A stretch of 64,000 nt of DNA from Candidatus Sericytochromatia bacterium. Its GTDB lineage: Bacteria; Cyanobacteriota; Sericytochromatia; UBA7694. A program made the position numbers and the translations under genes. The notes beneath the pieces were generated by a model that ran no database searches, was not told the DNA's origin, and saw nothing but the letters and a program-made list of their open reading frames with translations. Of the stretch, positions 16,405 through 25,800 are shown in pieces (the first letter of the stretch is position 1; each line of letters begins with the position of its first letter). The DNA lies in NCBI GenBank assembly GCA_018780035.1, contig JADMKE010000005.1:100854-164853 (forward strand), written 5' to 3'.

Positions 16405-17364
16405 ATGCCCAAATCGTTTCAGCCCCTTATGCTCTCAGGTATGCCCTGTCAAACAGGTCAACGCTCAGTCAGGCCAAGCACCAGGGACCGCTTGCGAAGT
16501 CTAAGCTTGGGCCCTTGTCTCGCGGGTCTCTGTCTTGCGGGCCTGTTGGCCTGCAATCCCCAGCAGAAACCGGCGGGTCAGGCTTTGGTCTTTGCCTCCA
16601 ACCGCGAGGGAAATTGGGAGATCTGCCGCATTAATCTCAATACCCGCGAATTTCAAAATCTCAGCCGCTATCCAGATATCGACAAAAGTCCGGCTGTGGC
16701 CCCCGATGGACAGCGGGTGGCCTTTGTCTCCAGCCGCGAAGGCCAAGACGACCTCTACACCCTGGAATTGGATGGCAGCAATCTCAGCCGCCTGACCCAA
16801 GATTTGGCCTGGGAGCGCGACCCCGTTTGGTCACCGGACGGGCGACAATTGATCTTTGTCAGCGACCGCGAGGGCCAAGATGACCTCTATCTGATGAATG
16901 TCAACAGCCGCGCCAGCCAGCGTATCAGCAAAGACCCAGCCTCTGAGAGGGAGCCTACTTGGTCACCCGATGGCAAAAAACTGGCGCTGATCAAACAAAA
17001 AGCCGATCAAACCAGCTTGGAAATGTTCACACTTGCAGACGGCAAACGTCAGACACTCATCAGTGCGCCAGAATTGCGGGCCCCAGCATGGTCTCCCGAC
17101 GGTTTACAATTGGCGTTTGTCATGCAGGCCGAAAAAAAAGCTGAAATTTTTATTCTGGATCTGGAGAGCGGTGAAAAAAAACAACTCACCCGCCATGCTG
17201 CCTGGACAGCAGATCCCACCTGGTCTCCCGATGGGAAAAGCCTGGTTTTTGTCTCCACCCGCGACGGCAATCCCGAAATTTACCGCATCGAAGCCAATGG
17301 CAAAAACGAAAAACGCCTAACCGAAAACCCAGCAGCAGAAGCCCATCCAGCCTGGGTGCCTTGA
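16405..17364 (+). CDS. TolB-like beta-propeller lipoprotein
   Basis: 319 residues from ATG 16405 (GGGAG upstream). A long N-region precedes a hydrophobic core and the lipobox L-L-A-C, so it is probably lipid-anchored near Cys45. The rest is about six PD40/TolB-type blades, each with the pattern 'P.WSPDG..L.FVS.R.G..D.Y....': 'SPAVAPDGQRVAFVSSREG', 'DPVWSPDGRQLIFVSDREG', 'EPTWSPDGKKLALI', 'APAWSPDGLQLAFV' and 'DPTWSPDGKSLVFVSTRDG'. TolB itself is a soluble periplasmic Tol-Pal component with an extra N-terminal domain; this one lacks that domain and is lipid-modified. A general protein-protein or ligand-binding propeller is the safe call. Confidence 0.85.
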   Translation: MPKSFQPLMLSGMPCQTGQRSVRPSTRDRLRSLSLGPCLAGLCLAGLLACNPQQKPAGQALVFASNREGNWEICRINLNTREFQNLSRYPDIDKSPAVAPDGQRVAFVSSREGQDDLYTLELDGSNLSRLTQDLAWERDPVWSPDGRQLIFVSDREGQDDLYLMNVNSRASQRISKDPASEREPTWSPDGKKLALIKQKADQTSLEMFTLADGKRQTLISAPELRAPAWSPDGLQLAFVMQAEKKAEIFILDLESGEKKQLTRHAAWTADPTWSPDGKSLVFVSTRDGNPEIYRIEANGKNEKRLTENPAAEAHPAWVP

Positions 17365-17449
17365 AAGCCGCGAGTTTGAAGCAAAGCTATTCCAGCCTTT
17401 GACTGAGCCCAGTACAATGAGAGGGGGATCTTGCACCCGCCCGCCTAAA

Positions 17450-17494
17450 GCGGAAATGCCCCGGCCTCCGATCGCATCTCTCTCTCATTTCCGC
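17450..17494. other. Inverted repeat upstream of the thiolase gene
   Basis: GCGGAAATG (17450-17458) is the exact reverse complement of CATTTCCGC (17486-17494), with 27 bases between. It lies in the 160-base leader of the following gene. It could form a leader hairpin or be two half-sites; there is no T-run. Confidence 0.4.
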
Positions 17495-17525
17495 AGCGAG
17501 GCCAACACCGAATAAAGGAACCGCC

Positions 17526-18542
17526 ATGTATTTCGAAAACGTCTCCATCATTGGGATGGGCTGTGTGGATGCCCCCCATCGTATCAGCTCCGCCAGCATC
17601 GAAGAACAATTAAAAGACAATATTCTGCGCTTTGGCATGCGCCCCAACCTGATTGAAGCACTGACAGGCATTAGCGCCCGCCGCTTCTGGGATCCGGGTG
17701 TACAGCCCAGCGATGCCGCCACCATGGCTGCCAGCCAAGCGCTCGAAAACGCGGGTCTTGCCAAAGAGAAACTGGGCGTGGTGATCAGCACCTCCGTCAG
17801 CAAAGACTATATCGAGCCCTCTGTGGCCGCCCTGGTACACGGAAATTTGGGCCTGCGCCCAGAATGCCTGAATTTTGACATTGGCAATGCCTGTCTGGCA
17901 TTTCTCAATGCCATGACCATTGCGGGCAATATGATCGAACGCAATCAAATTGACTATGCCCTCGTGGTCTGCGGAGAAAGCAGCCGGGACATTGTCGAAA
18001 ACACCTTGCCCCGCTTGCAGGGCCCCGACGTTGAAGAAGACTATTTCCGCGCCCGTTTTGCGACGTTAACCCTCGGTTCGGGCGGCGTCGCCATGGTACT
18101 GAGCCATTCCCGACTGGCTCCAGATGGCCACCGCTTTTTGGGTGGGGTGAGTTTGGCAGACACAAAACACAGTCGGCTCTGCCTGGGTCAAAACCACGAT
18201 ATGACCACTGAAGCAAGCACCCTGCTGATGTCGGGCCTGACATTGGCCGCCAAGACGTATGAGCGTGCCAAAGCCGACCAGGACTGGGACAAAAAAGACT
18301 TCCGCCAGTACATCATGCACCAAGTGGGTGAAGTACACCTGCGCAAATGCGCTGAGATTCTGGGCGTACCCCACGAAAAAGTGCCCCGGATCTTCCCCGA
18401 ATTTGGCAATGTCGGCCCCGCTTCGATCCCTGTGACCTTGGCCAAGGTGGCCGAACAGGGTGAGATTCAAGCCGGTGACCGCGTGGCCCTGATGGGCATT
18501 GGCAGTGGCATCAACTGCGCCATGATGGAAGTGATCTGGTAG
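17526..18542 (+). CDS. FabH/OleA-like thiolase (3-oxoacyl-ACP synthase III-type)
   Basis: 338 residues, ATG 17526 with AAAGGA upstream. It is a thiolase-superfamily condensing enzyme: nucleophile Cys123 in 'FDIGNACLAFLNAM', His265 in 'YIMHQVGEVH', Asn295 in 'FPEFGNVGPASIP' and the C-terminal glycine loop 'LMGIGSGIN'. The N-terminal 'VDAPHRISSASIEEQL' and 'SVSKDYIEPS' are closer to the OleA-like group than to housekeeping FabH. OleA joins two acyl-CoAs head to head in long-chain olefin/ketone synthesis. The other ole genes (oleB, oleC, oleD) are not seen: the next gene is a lipoprotein hydrolase, not a haloalkane-dehalogenase-like OleB. The acyl substrate is unknown. Confidence 0.85.
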   Translation: MYFENVSIIGMGCVDAPHRISSASIEEQLKDNILRFGMRPNLIEALTGISARRFWDPGVQPSDAATMAASQALENAGLAKEKLGVVISTSVSKDYIEPSVAALVHGNLGLRPECLNFDIGNACLAFLNAMTIAGNMIERNQIDYALVVCGESSRDIVENTLPRLQGPDVEEDYFRARFATLTLGSGGVAMVLSHSRLAPDGHRFLGGVSLADTKHSRLCLGQNHDMTTEASTLLMSGLTLAAKTYERAKADQDWDKKDFRQYIMHQVGEVHLRKCAEILGVPHEKVPRIFPEFGNVGPASIPVTLAKVAEQGEIQAGDRVALMGIGSGINCAMMEVIW

Positions 18543-18560
18543 CCTGTGTCGCGACACAGG
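18543..18560. promoter_or_regulatory. 18-bp perfect palindrome at a gene junction
   Basis: CCTGTGTCGCGACACAGG is a perfect 18-bp palindrome lying directly after the thiolase stop and covering the proposed GTG start of the next gene. No T-run follows. It could be an operator, or a hairpin that limits translation of the downstream hydrolase. Confidence 0.5.
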
Positions 18561-19733
18561 CGGGCAGCCTTCAATGGCCTCTTTCAGCGCAAAGCACTTG
18601 CCTCAAGCGCCTTGTTGACCTGTTTATGCAGCCTCTGGCTGGTTTTATACGCCTGCACACCCCAGCCCAGCGAACAAGAGACAAAGGCCGCTTCCCAGGC
18701 CCACTCAGGAAACCTGGAAACAGACAAAGCGGATAAACAGGTCATCCAGAAACTCACGCTGAGTCTGCCAAGCAAACCCAATGGCCAAGGCGATTTTTCT
18801 CCGCTCTCCCAACGGGCCCAAAACGTTTGGCAAAGTCACCTCAAGCAAACAGGCCAACAGCCGCTGCAGACTGCCTGCCAGCCTTTTGCGGTCCCCGCCC
18901 AGGGCAGATACCAAGGCAGTGTGGTGCTGTTTCACGGATTTACGGCTTGCCCCCAGCAATTCTGGGAAGTCTCGCGCCTCATTGCCGCCAAAGGCTTTCA
19001 TGTCTTTGTGCCTTTGCTGCCCGGACACGGCTGGCAATACCAGCAATCAGCGGGCAAAGTCAGCGACAATGTCAGCGCCATGCCTGCGGATCAAGACTAT
19101 ACTCGCTACAGCCAACAGGCCACAGAGATGGCGGGCATGTTGCGCGGAGAAAAGGGCATCAAAGTGGTGGGTGGTCTGTCTTTGGGAGGGGTGGTGGCCG
19201 CCTCTGCCGCAATTCAAGCCCCCGATGTCTTTGATCGGGCCCTTTTGATGACCCCACTCTTTGACGTCGTGGCCGCTAAAAAGCCCTATTTGCCCCCGGC
19301 CAATGTGGTGGTCCCCAAACACCCCATCGATTGGGGACCCGACTGTGAATTGGAACGCAAAGGGGGCCGGGGCGGCGTTTGCCAATTTCAAATCAAACAT
19401 ATTCGCGCAGCACAACGCCTTGGAGAAGAAACCCTGGCCCAGATTGGACAGGTTCAGACTCAAATTCAAGTGGTGGGGGTCGAAGGGGATCATGCTGCCA
19501 ATAACGAATCATTGGCAAAAGCGGTGGGCTTCTTAAAAAATGGCAAAGGCTGTCTCTACCAAAAAGGGGTCAGCCATTCGATGCTCTCGCGCTTTGACTC
19601 CCCTGACGATCAAAAATTCTGGCTCAAGTCCATGCAAATGCAATTGGTGCGTTTTGTTGAATCCGGCCAGTATTTTGACATCACCGAATTGAGCCACGAA
19701 CGGGGTCTGCCCAGGTGCCATATTTCTAGCTAA
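18546..19733 (+). CDS. Lipid-anchored alpha/beta hydrolase
   Basis: About 395 residues. The only plausible start is GTG at 18546, inside a palindrome and without a clear Shine-Dalgarno; no in-frame ATG precedes the signal sequence. The signal peptide ends in the lipobox L-Y-A-C, predicting a lipoprotein. The hydrolase core starts at ~residue 118: 'VVLFHGFTACPQQFWEVS' (oxyanion), nucleophile elbow 'VGGLSLGGVVAAS', acid region 'VVGVEGDHAANNES' and catalytic His in 'GVSHSMLSR'. This is carboxylesterase/lysophospholipase-like; the substrate is unknown. It lies three bases after the thiolase stop, so the two may be cotranscribed and act on related acyl compounds. Confidence 0.8.
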   Translation: MSRHRRAAFNGLFQRKALASSALLTCLCSLWLVLYACTPQPSEQETKAASQAHSGNLETDKADKQVIQKLTLSLPSKPNGQGDFSPLSQRAQNVWQSHLKQTGQQPLQTACQPFAVPAQGRYQGSVVLFHGFTACPQQFWEVSRLIAAKGFHVFVPLLPGHGWQYQQSAGKVSDNVSAMPADQDYTRYSQQATEMAGMLRGEKGIKVVGGLSLGGVVAASAAIQAPDVFDRALLMTPLFDVVAAKKPYLPPANVVVPKHPIDWGPDCELERKGGRGGVCQFQIKHIRAAQRLGEETLAQIGQVQTQIQVVGVEGDHAANNESLAKAVGFLKNGKGCLYQKGVSHSMLSRFDSPDDQKFWLKSMQMQLVRFVESGQYFDITELSHERGLPRCHISS

Positions 19734-19740
19734 ACAGCGA

Positions 19741-20157
19741 TTACATTTCCATCTTGCCCGCAATGGCTTTAAACTCGGTCTCGGTTAAAACATTGTCTTT
19801 GTTGGTATCGATCCGTTTAAAGCGCAGCGTTGCATGTTTGAGCACCTCTTCGAGGGAGACCTTGCCGTCTTTGTTATTGTCCTGTTTTTTCAGGTAATCG
19901 GCCACGGGCTGCCGGGCCTGGCCGCGCACAAAGAAAGGCATGAGTTCCAGCACTTCATCGGTGGTAATAAATCCGTCGCGGTTGGTATCGGCTTTTTTAA
20001 AGCGCTCACGGCTGATAGCCTGCATCTCCAGCAGGGTGACTTTGCCATCGCGGTTGAGGTCGATTTTGCCAAAGTTTTCACCCCGGGGTTGAGACCAAGC
20101 GGGGCCCGTCAGACTGAGGCCAAGCATGAGGGCAAGCGGGAAGATTTTATTAAACAT
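19741..20157 (-). CDS. Secreted EF-hand calcium-binding protein
   Basis: 138 residues, ATG at 20155-20157 with AAAGGA upstream. The signal peptide ends 'GPAWS'. Four EF-hand loops follow: DLNRDGKVTLLE, DTNRDGFITTDE, DNNKDGKVSLEE and DTNKDNVLTETE, each with Asp/Asn at positions 1, 3 and 5 and Glu at 12. The protein is almost wholly EF-hands in calmodulin-like pairing, so a periplasmic calcium sensor or buffer is likely. It is convergent with the preceding hydrolase, seven bases away. It is the only EF-hand protein in the window with a clear Sec signal. Confidence 0.9.
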   Translation of the reverse strand: MFNKIFPLALMLGLSLTGPAWSQPRGENFGKIDLNRDGKVTLLEMQAISRERFKKADTNRDGFITTDEVLELMPFFVRGQARQPVADYLKKQDNNKDGKVSLEEVLKHATLRFKRIDTNKDNVLTETEFKAIAGKMEM

Positions 20158-20276
20158 ACGGATTCCTTTTTGTGGGGTGTTGTTCTCATTCTAAACGAAA
20201 GTCAGGCCTGAAAACGAATCTGGCTTGATCATGCGCTAAAATAGCGAAACAGTGACCTTACCGAGAAAGTCAAGAA

Positions 20277-21002
20277 ATGCCCCAATATTTTCAAATCCGC
20301 ATTCAAGCCTTTTGCTCACGGCTATTCCCACTGCTCTGCCTGCTCTATTTACAGGCCTGCAGCGCCGCAGCCATTCTGCCTTTGCCGCCCCTGCCCAGCG
20401 GGGTGACGCAAAAAGACACGGGCAGTAACTGGGAAATCAGCCCCAGTGGCACGCCCCAAGTCGGCCTGGTATTTTATCCGGGTGGGCTCGTCAGCCCCGA
20501 GGCCTATCTGCCCCTTTTGGCACCACTGGCCGAAAAAGGGGTCAAGGTGCTGATCACCAAACCCTTTCTCAATCTGGCGGTTTTTGACGCAGAGGCTGCA
20601 CTGGCCATCGCAAAAAAAGAACCCCAGCTCAAATGGTTTTTGGCAGGGCACTCCCTCGGCGGGGCCATGGCCGTCAAAGCCGCGAAAAAAGAGCCAGCGC
20701 TCTTTGCGGGCTTGGCCCTGCTCGGGGCCTATGCCGACAAAAATGACGCAATCGCAGAGGCCAAGCTGCCCGTGCTCTCCATTTCAGCCAGCTTAGACGG
20801 GCTCAGCACCCCCACAAAAATTGAAGCCGCCAAAGGCTATTTGCCCGCCAGTACACAGTACCGGGTGATTGAAGGCGGCAACCACGCCCAATTTGGCAAT
20901 TATGGCCCCCAACAGGGCGATGGAAAAGCCAGCGGCGCAAAAGCCTTGAGCTATTTGCGTTCACCCGACTGCAATTGCCCCACCAGCCCCGAACTGCGCT
21001 GA
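20277..21002 (+). CDS. Lipid-anchored alpha/beta hydrolase
   Basis: 241 residues from ATG 20277 with a weak purine-rich site. The signal peptide ends in the lipobox L-Q-A-C. The core shows 'VGLVFYPGGLVSPEAYLPLL', nucleophile elbow 'LAGHSLGGAMA', an acid in 'SISASLDGLS' and 'GNHAQFGNYGPQQGDG' with the catalytic His. This is the compact alpha/beta-hydrolase type with a carboxymethylenebutenolidase/lipase-like fold. It is distinct in sequence from the hydrolase at 18546. Its 3' end overlaps the 3' end of recD on the other strand by 52 bases. Confidence 0.85.
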   Translation: MPQYFQIRIQAFCSRLFPLLCLLYLQACSAAAILPLPPLPSGVTQKDTGSNWEISPSGTPQVGLVFYPGGLVSPEAYLPLLAPLAEKGVKVLITKPFLNLAVFDAEAALAIAKKEPQLKWFLAGHSLGGAMAVKAAKKEPALFAGLALLGAYADKNDAIAEAKLPVLSISASLDGLSTPTKIEAAKGYLPASTQYRVIEGGNHAQFGNYGPQQGDGKASGAKALSYLRSPDCNCPTSPELR

Positions 21003-22819
21003 ATCTTGCGCAGAATCCCCGCTCGCAAGACAGCCACATCGCCCCAGATCTCAACCCGTTCGCGGGCGCGGGTCAGCCCCGTGTAGATCAATTCGCGGCT
21101 GAGCAGGGGATGCGGCTCGGGCGGCAGCACCAACAAAACACGGTTGAATTCTGAGCCCTGGCTCTTGTGAACGGTTAAAGCCCAGGCCGTTTGGTGGGCC
21201 TTGAGCTGGGCCGGACTGAAGCTGCGCAAATGGCCCTCAGCATGGCGAAACCAGACGCGGGGGTTCTGGCCATCGGGGTTCCAGGTCAGGCCCAGATCGC
21301 CATTGTAGAGTTCGTGAAGATAGTCGTTTTCGCTGATAAGCACCGGCCGCAGATGGTACCAGAGCTGGTAGGTGGGCAGAGCCCCACTTTGCAAAAGCGC
21401 CTGCTCCATGGCCCGATTCACGTTCTCGACCCCCTGGCGCAGGGCCGCCAGGATGATCTGCGACTCCAGCGCAGCAAAAGCGACTTCGGGGCTGGGGGCC
21501 TGCAAATAGGGAGCGTAATCGGGCAAACGGGCCAAACAGCCCTGTTCCAAGGCCAAAGGCAAAGGTGCAAGGGAAATATCTGGATAAGTTGAATCTTTCA
21601 GCAAGGCCACAGCCTGTTCTGCCTGCCCGGCATTCACGGCACGGGCCAAATGGCCAATCCCACTTTGGGGGCCAAAGCGGCGGCTGAGCTGCAATTCAAT
21701 CACACAATTGTGGAAGGGCTCAAGGCTGCTGTGGAAGGGCTCAAGGCTGCTGTGAAAAGGGCCAGAGCTGGGCGAGAGCTGCAAAGCCCCCAAAAGGGGA
21801 GCCAGGGCCGTGATCCGTTCCGGGGTAAAGCTGGTAGCGGGCGCGGCGCGGCAAATATCCCCCAAGACACAGCCCGCTTCGACCGAGGCCAATTGATCGC
21901 GATCCCCCAGCAAGACCAGCCGCGCATCGGGGCGAATGGCGTCCAATAATTTGCTCATCATCGCCAGATCGATCATCGAGGCTTCATCCACGATCACCAC
22001 ATCCCAGGGCAGGGGATGCCCCGCATGGTGCACAAAGCGGTGGGAATGGGGAATCGTCCCCAATAGCCGGTGCAGGGTCAGGGCTGACTGCGGCCATTGG
22101 GCCTGCAATTCAGGGGGCAGATTGAGACCCGGCAAATTCAGATCAAGCGACTGCTTCATGCGGGCAGCCGCTTTGCCTGTGGGGGCCGCTAAAGCGATCT
22201 TGAGATCGGGGGTTTGCTCCAGGAGCAAGGCCAGAATTCGGCTGACGGTGGTGGTTTTGCCTGTGCCCGGCCCCCCGGCGATCACTGTCAAAGGGTTCAA
22301 AAGCACATTGGCGGCGGCCACCGCCTGCCAATCCAAGGCTTGTCCCGCGCCCCCCCCCTCACCCACATTCGCGGGCGACGTGGCGCCAAGGGGAGAAGCT
22401 GGAAAAAGCTGGGCAAAGCGCGGGACGAGCCGCTGCAAATCGGCTGAAATAGCAGCATTGCCCCGCTGCATCAAGGTCTGCGCCAAACGCGCTTCATACT
22501 GCCAATAGCGCTGTAAATACAGGCGCGGCCCCACCAGAATCAGCGGGAGATAGTCTCCGGCCTGGCCCACAACCAAGGGATGGGCCCGCAAAGCCGCTTG
22601 CCATTCAGCCAAAGGGGGATACAAGAGCTCGGTCTCGGGGCTAACCGGGTGTTCGGCCCAAGCAGCCAAATCGACACAGGCGTTTTGGTTCAAGGTGGCC
22701 TCACTGGCCGCTGCGGCCCCCAGCAAAAGCCCCGGATCGTCACTGCCAGCCAAATCGGAGATCAATTTGACAAAGTGATAGGTGGTGGCAAAGAGGCCCT
22801 CGGGCAATACAAGGTTCAT
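20951..22819 (-). CDS. recD: Exodeoxyribonuclease V alpha subunit RecD
   Basis: 622 residues; the ATG (22817-22819) overlaps the recB stop by four bases. RecD is the 5'-3' helicase of the RecBCD complex that resects double-strand breaks and degrades linear DNA. Walker A 'AGGPGTGKTT' is at ~181-190, followed by 'IALAAPTGKAAARMKQSL', Walker B 'VVIVDEASMIDLAMMSKLL', 'LVLLGDRDQLASVEAG' and the C-terminal UvrD-like 'TAWALTVHKSQGSEFNRVLLVLP'. The length is normal. A short in-frame repeat (SSLEPFH twice) is inserted near residues 360-375. The 3' end overlaps the convergent hydrolase gene. Confidence 0.95.
   Translation of the reverse strand: MNLVLPEGLFATTYHFVKLISDLAGSDDPGLLLGAAAASEATLNQNACVDLAAWAEHPVSPETELLYPPLAEWQAALRAHPLVVGQAGDYLPLILVGPRLYLQRYWQYEARLAQTLMQRGNAAISADLQRLVPRFAQLFPASPLGATSPANVGEGGGAGQALDWQAVAAANVLLNPLTVIAGGPGTGKTTTVSRILALLLEQTPDLKIALAAPTGKAAARMKQSLDLNLPGLNLPPELQAQWPQSALTLHRLLGTIPHSHRFVHHAGHPLPWDVVIVDEASMIDLAMMSKLLDAIRPDARLVLLGDRDQLASVEAGCVLGDICRAAPATSFTPERITALAPLLGALQLSPSSGPFHSSLEPFHSSLEPFHNCVIELQLSRRFGPQSGIGHLARAVNAGQAEQAVALLKDSTYPDISLAPLPLALEQGCLARLPDYAPYLQAPSPEVAFAALESQIILAALRQGVENVNRAMEQALLQSGALPTYQLWYHLRPVLISENDYLHELYNGDLGLTWNPDGQNPRVWFRHAEGHLRSFSPAQLKAHQTAWALTVHKSQGSEFNRVLLVLPPEPHPLLSRELIYTGLTRARERVEIWGDVAVLRAGILRKIQRSSGLVGQLQSGERK
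21709..21760. repeat. 21-bp tandem repeat inside recD
   Basis: Two full copies (21709-21729, 21730-21750) of a 21-base unit beginning TGTGGAAGGGCTC, plus the start of a degenerate third. It is in frame and encodes the heptapeptide SSLEPFH. The segment lies between the helicase motifs, probably in a surface loop. Confidence 0.85.
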
Positions 22820-25800
22820 GTCTCCGCTCCAAACAGCTCTGAAAGTGTGAGAATCAGCGCCGGATCAGGGGCTTCAAAGCAGACCCCATTGCCCGGCAAG
22901 TCAGGGGTCATGCCCCGCAAAAACAAAACCAGGGCCCCGCCCAAATGGCGCTCTGGCACATAGTCGGGCAGGCGGTAACGCAAATAGCGGTGAAGTGCCA
23001 CCAAATAGAGATGGTATTGTAAAGGGTACAAATGCTGAACCAGGGCCACTTCGAGCGCTTCGGCCCGGTAGTCTGAATAGCGATTGCCCAGCCAATTGGA
23101 CTTATAATCGACCACATAATAGCGCCCCTGGTGTTCACAGACCAGGTCAATCACCCCTTTAAATTGCCCCCGCAGAGGCCGATCGAGCAAATCGGGGAGA
23201 TGGGCCCAGCGCGGCACGCTTTGCAAGACCTGCATCAGGGCCTGGGAACGCAAAGGCTGCGCAATCGGAAACTGAAAGGCCCATTCATGCAAGCGCTTGG
23301 CAGGTGAGAGATCTTGCAAAGCAAATCCTGCGGCATCCTGCGCCGCAAACAAAGGGGTCTGCCAAATCTGGGTCAAGGCATCTGCGACTGGGGTCTGCCA
23401 TTCGGGGCCATAGCCATGCCGGGCCAAAGCGGTCTTGACGGCCTCAGACAGACTCTGCGCTTGGGCCAAAGCAGACTGGGGCAACAGAGTCTCCAGCAGC
23501 AGGTGTAAAAAGGTACCGTGACGCCCGCCACGGGGAAAGTCCATCAGGGGGCCTTCTGAACTGGGAGCGGTGCTCGGTAAACCCGACCCCGTGAGCAGAT
23601 CGGGGGCCCCCTCTGGTTCGGCCTCATCCTGCTGCTCCAGGTTTAAAACGGGCAGCAAGAGCCCGGCTTCCACTCCAGCTTCAAATTGGGCCTGCAGAGA
23701 ACTGAAACTTCGGGCCAGATGGGCGGGAGGAATCCGGGGGGGCGCTTGCAAATACAGGGGTTCGGGCTGCTCGGGCCCAGGCCGGGCTGGCTGGGCCCCC
23801 CGCTGGAATTCCAAAGTCTGGATCCGCCACTGTCCCCGACTTTGGTCCGCTTTTGCCTGCAAATGCTGAAAGAGCGCTTCGCCACTGCCTGCCGGGATCA
23901 AATGCCCCAAAGCCGCACAGTCGATTTGATTGATCCAGCCCCAAGCCAACCAGACCTTGTAGCGGGCGCGGGTCAGAGCCACATACGCCAGACGCAGATC
24001 TTCTTGCAGGGCCTCTTGCTGGCGCTGTAAGGCCCGCTGCTCCAATTGCTCGCTGCCCAAATCCAAGAGGGACTGACGGGTCTGGGGATCGCGGGCAGAC
24101 AAAGGGGCTTTGGCGGCAATTTTTTTGCCATCCCACAGATACGGACAAAAAACCACCGGAAACTCCAGCCCTTTGCTGCGATGAATGGTGAGAATCTGCA
24201 CGGCCTGGCGGTCGGTTTCAAGCTGCAGGAGCAGGTTTTCTTGGTCGAGCCGACCGGCCTGTTGTTCGCGCAGCAGCCAGGTCAGCAGGGCCTGCAAACT
24301 GGGATGGTGGTGCTGGGCATAATTCTGAAGCAATTCACTCAAATGGCGCAAATGGGTCACCTGCCGCTCCCCCTCGGGCTGCCGCAATAGCCGGCGGTAC
24401 AGTCCCTGGCTGGAGACCCACTCCTGCCACATGCGGGTAAAACCATGTTCCAGCCAATTTTGGCGCGCCAGATGGAAATGGGTCAGCCAATACTCCCAGC
24501 GCTGGCGCTGTGTACGGGGGTCATTTCCGTCGCTGTGGTCGCTGTGGGACGATTCAGTTTGAAGCAGGTAGATCTCGTGGGCCGAGAGCCCCACCAAGGG
24601 ACTGGCCAAGGCCTGTAAAACCGCGGAGCGGGATGAAGGCTGCAAAACAGCGGCCAGAAAAACCACCAGAGCTGAAGCCTCGGGGGTTTGAAAAACACTC
24701 TCCTGGGCATAGAGCACACAGGGGATGCCCTCCTTTTGCAGGGCTTCGCGAATGTCCTGCCCCTGGGCATGGGTGCGCACCAAAACCGCGACATCTTGGG
24801 CTTGCAAAGGGCGCAGTTGCAAGGGTTTGCCCTGTCCATCCCTGAGGCGGTAACCGGCCTGCAGGGTCTCGCGAACGGCCCTGGCCACCGCCCCTGGCAG
24901 CAGGGCCGAGAGCTTCTCTTTGGACCAGGGCTTCTGATCTGGCAAGGTGGGTATCCAAGCAATTTCCAAAGGCGCGTCTTCGCTGGCTTTGGCAGGGGGT
25001 ACCTGCCACTCTTCTGGCGAGGAACCCGCCGCCACTGAGACAAAGTCAATCGCGGGGTCGGCAAAGGGCTGTTCACAGTCAAAAAGGGTTTCCAGGGCAG
25101 ACAAAAGCCCCGCTTGGGAGCGAAAATTGGTGTTTAAGCTGTGCACAGATGCAGAGGGCAAGTCTTCGCGCATCTTTAAATAGGTTTGGATATCCGCCCC
25201 CCGAAAGCCGTAGATCGCCTGTTTGGGATCGCCAATCAAAAAGAGCGGGCCGTCGGCATTGCTGTCTGGATAAATCAGGTTAAAAATCGCAGCCTGCAAA
25301 CCATCTGTGTCCTGAAATTCATCGATCAGGGCCACAGGGATCTCTTCCCGCAGGGCTTGTGCCAAGGCCTTTCCCTGAATCGGGTCCACAAGGGCCTGAT
25401 GCAAATGGCTGAGTAAATCGTCAAAAGAGAGCTGTTGCCGGGCTTTTTTGCCCCGTTGCAATTGGGCCCGCACAGCCTGGGCAAATTGAAACAACCAGCG
25501 CTGACGACAGGCTTGAGCCACTTCATCCCAGACCAGGGCGCTGGCACGCAGGGCTTCTACCATTTCAAAGAAGACATGGCTGGGTTGAAACGTGGTCTGT
25601 TGGGCGGCAATCACATCCCGGGCAAAATAGTTTAATTTATCTGAATCGCTCGGCAAATGGGGCTCGGGCTCCGCAAAATAGCCATCCAGGGCACTGGCCC
25701 GCCCTTCGAGGTGGCGCAGCTGAAAAGATTTGCCCTTGAACTGAGCGGCCTCGGCCAGAATTTCGCTCCGTTCACGGTGCCACAGGGCCTGGGCCTGGGC

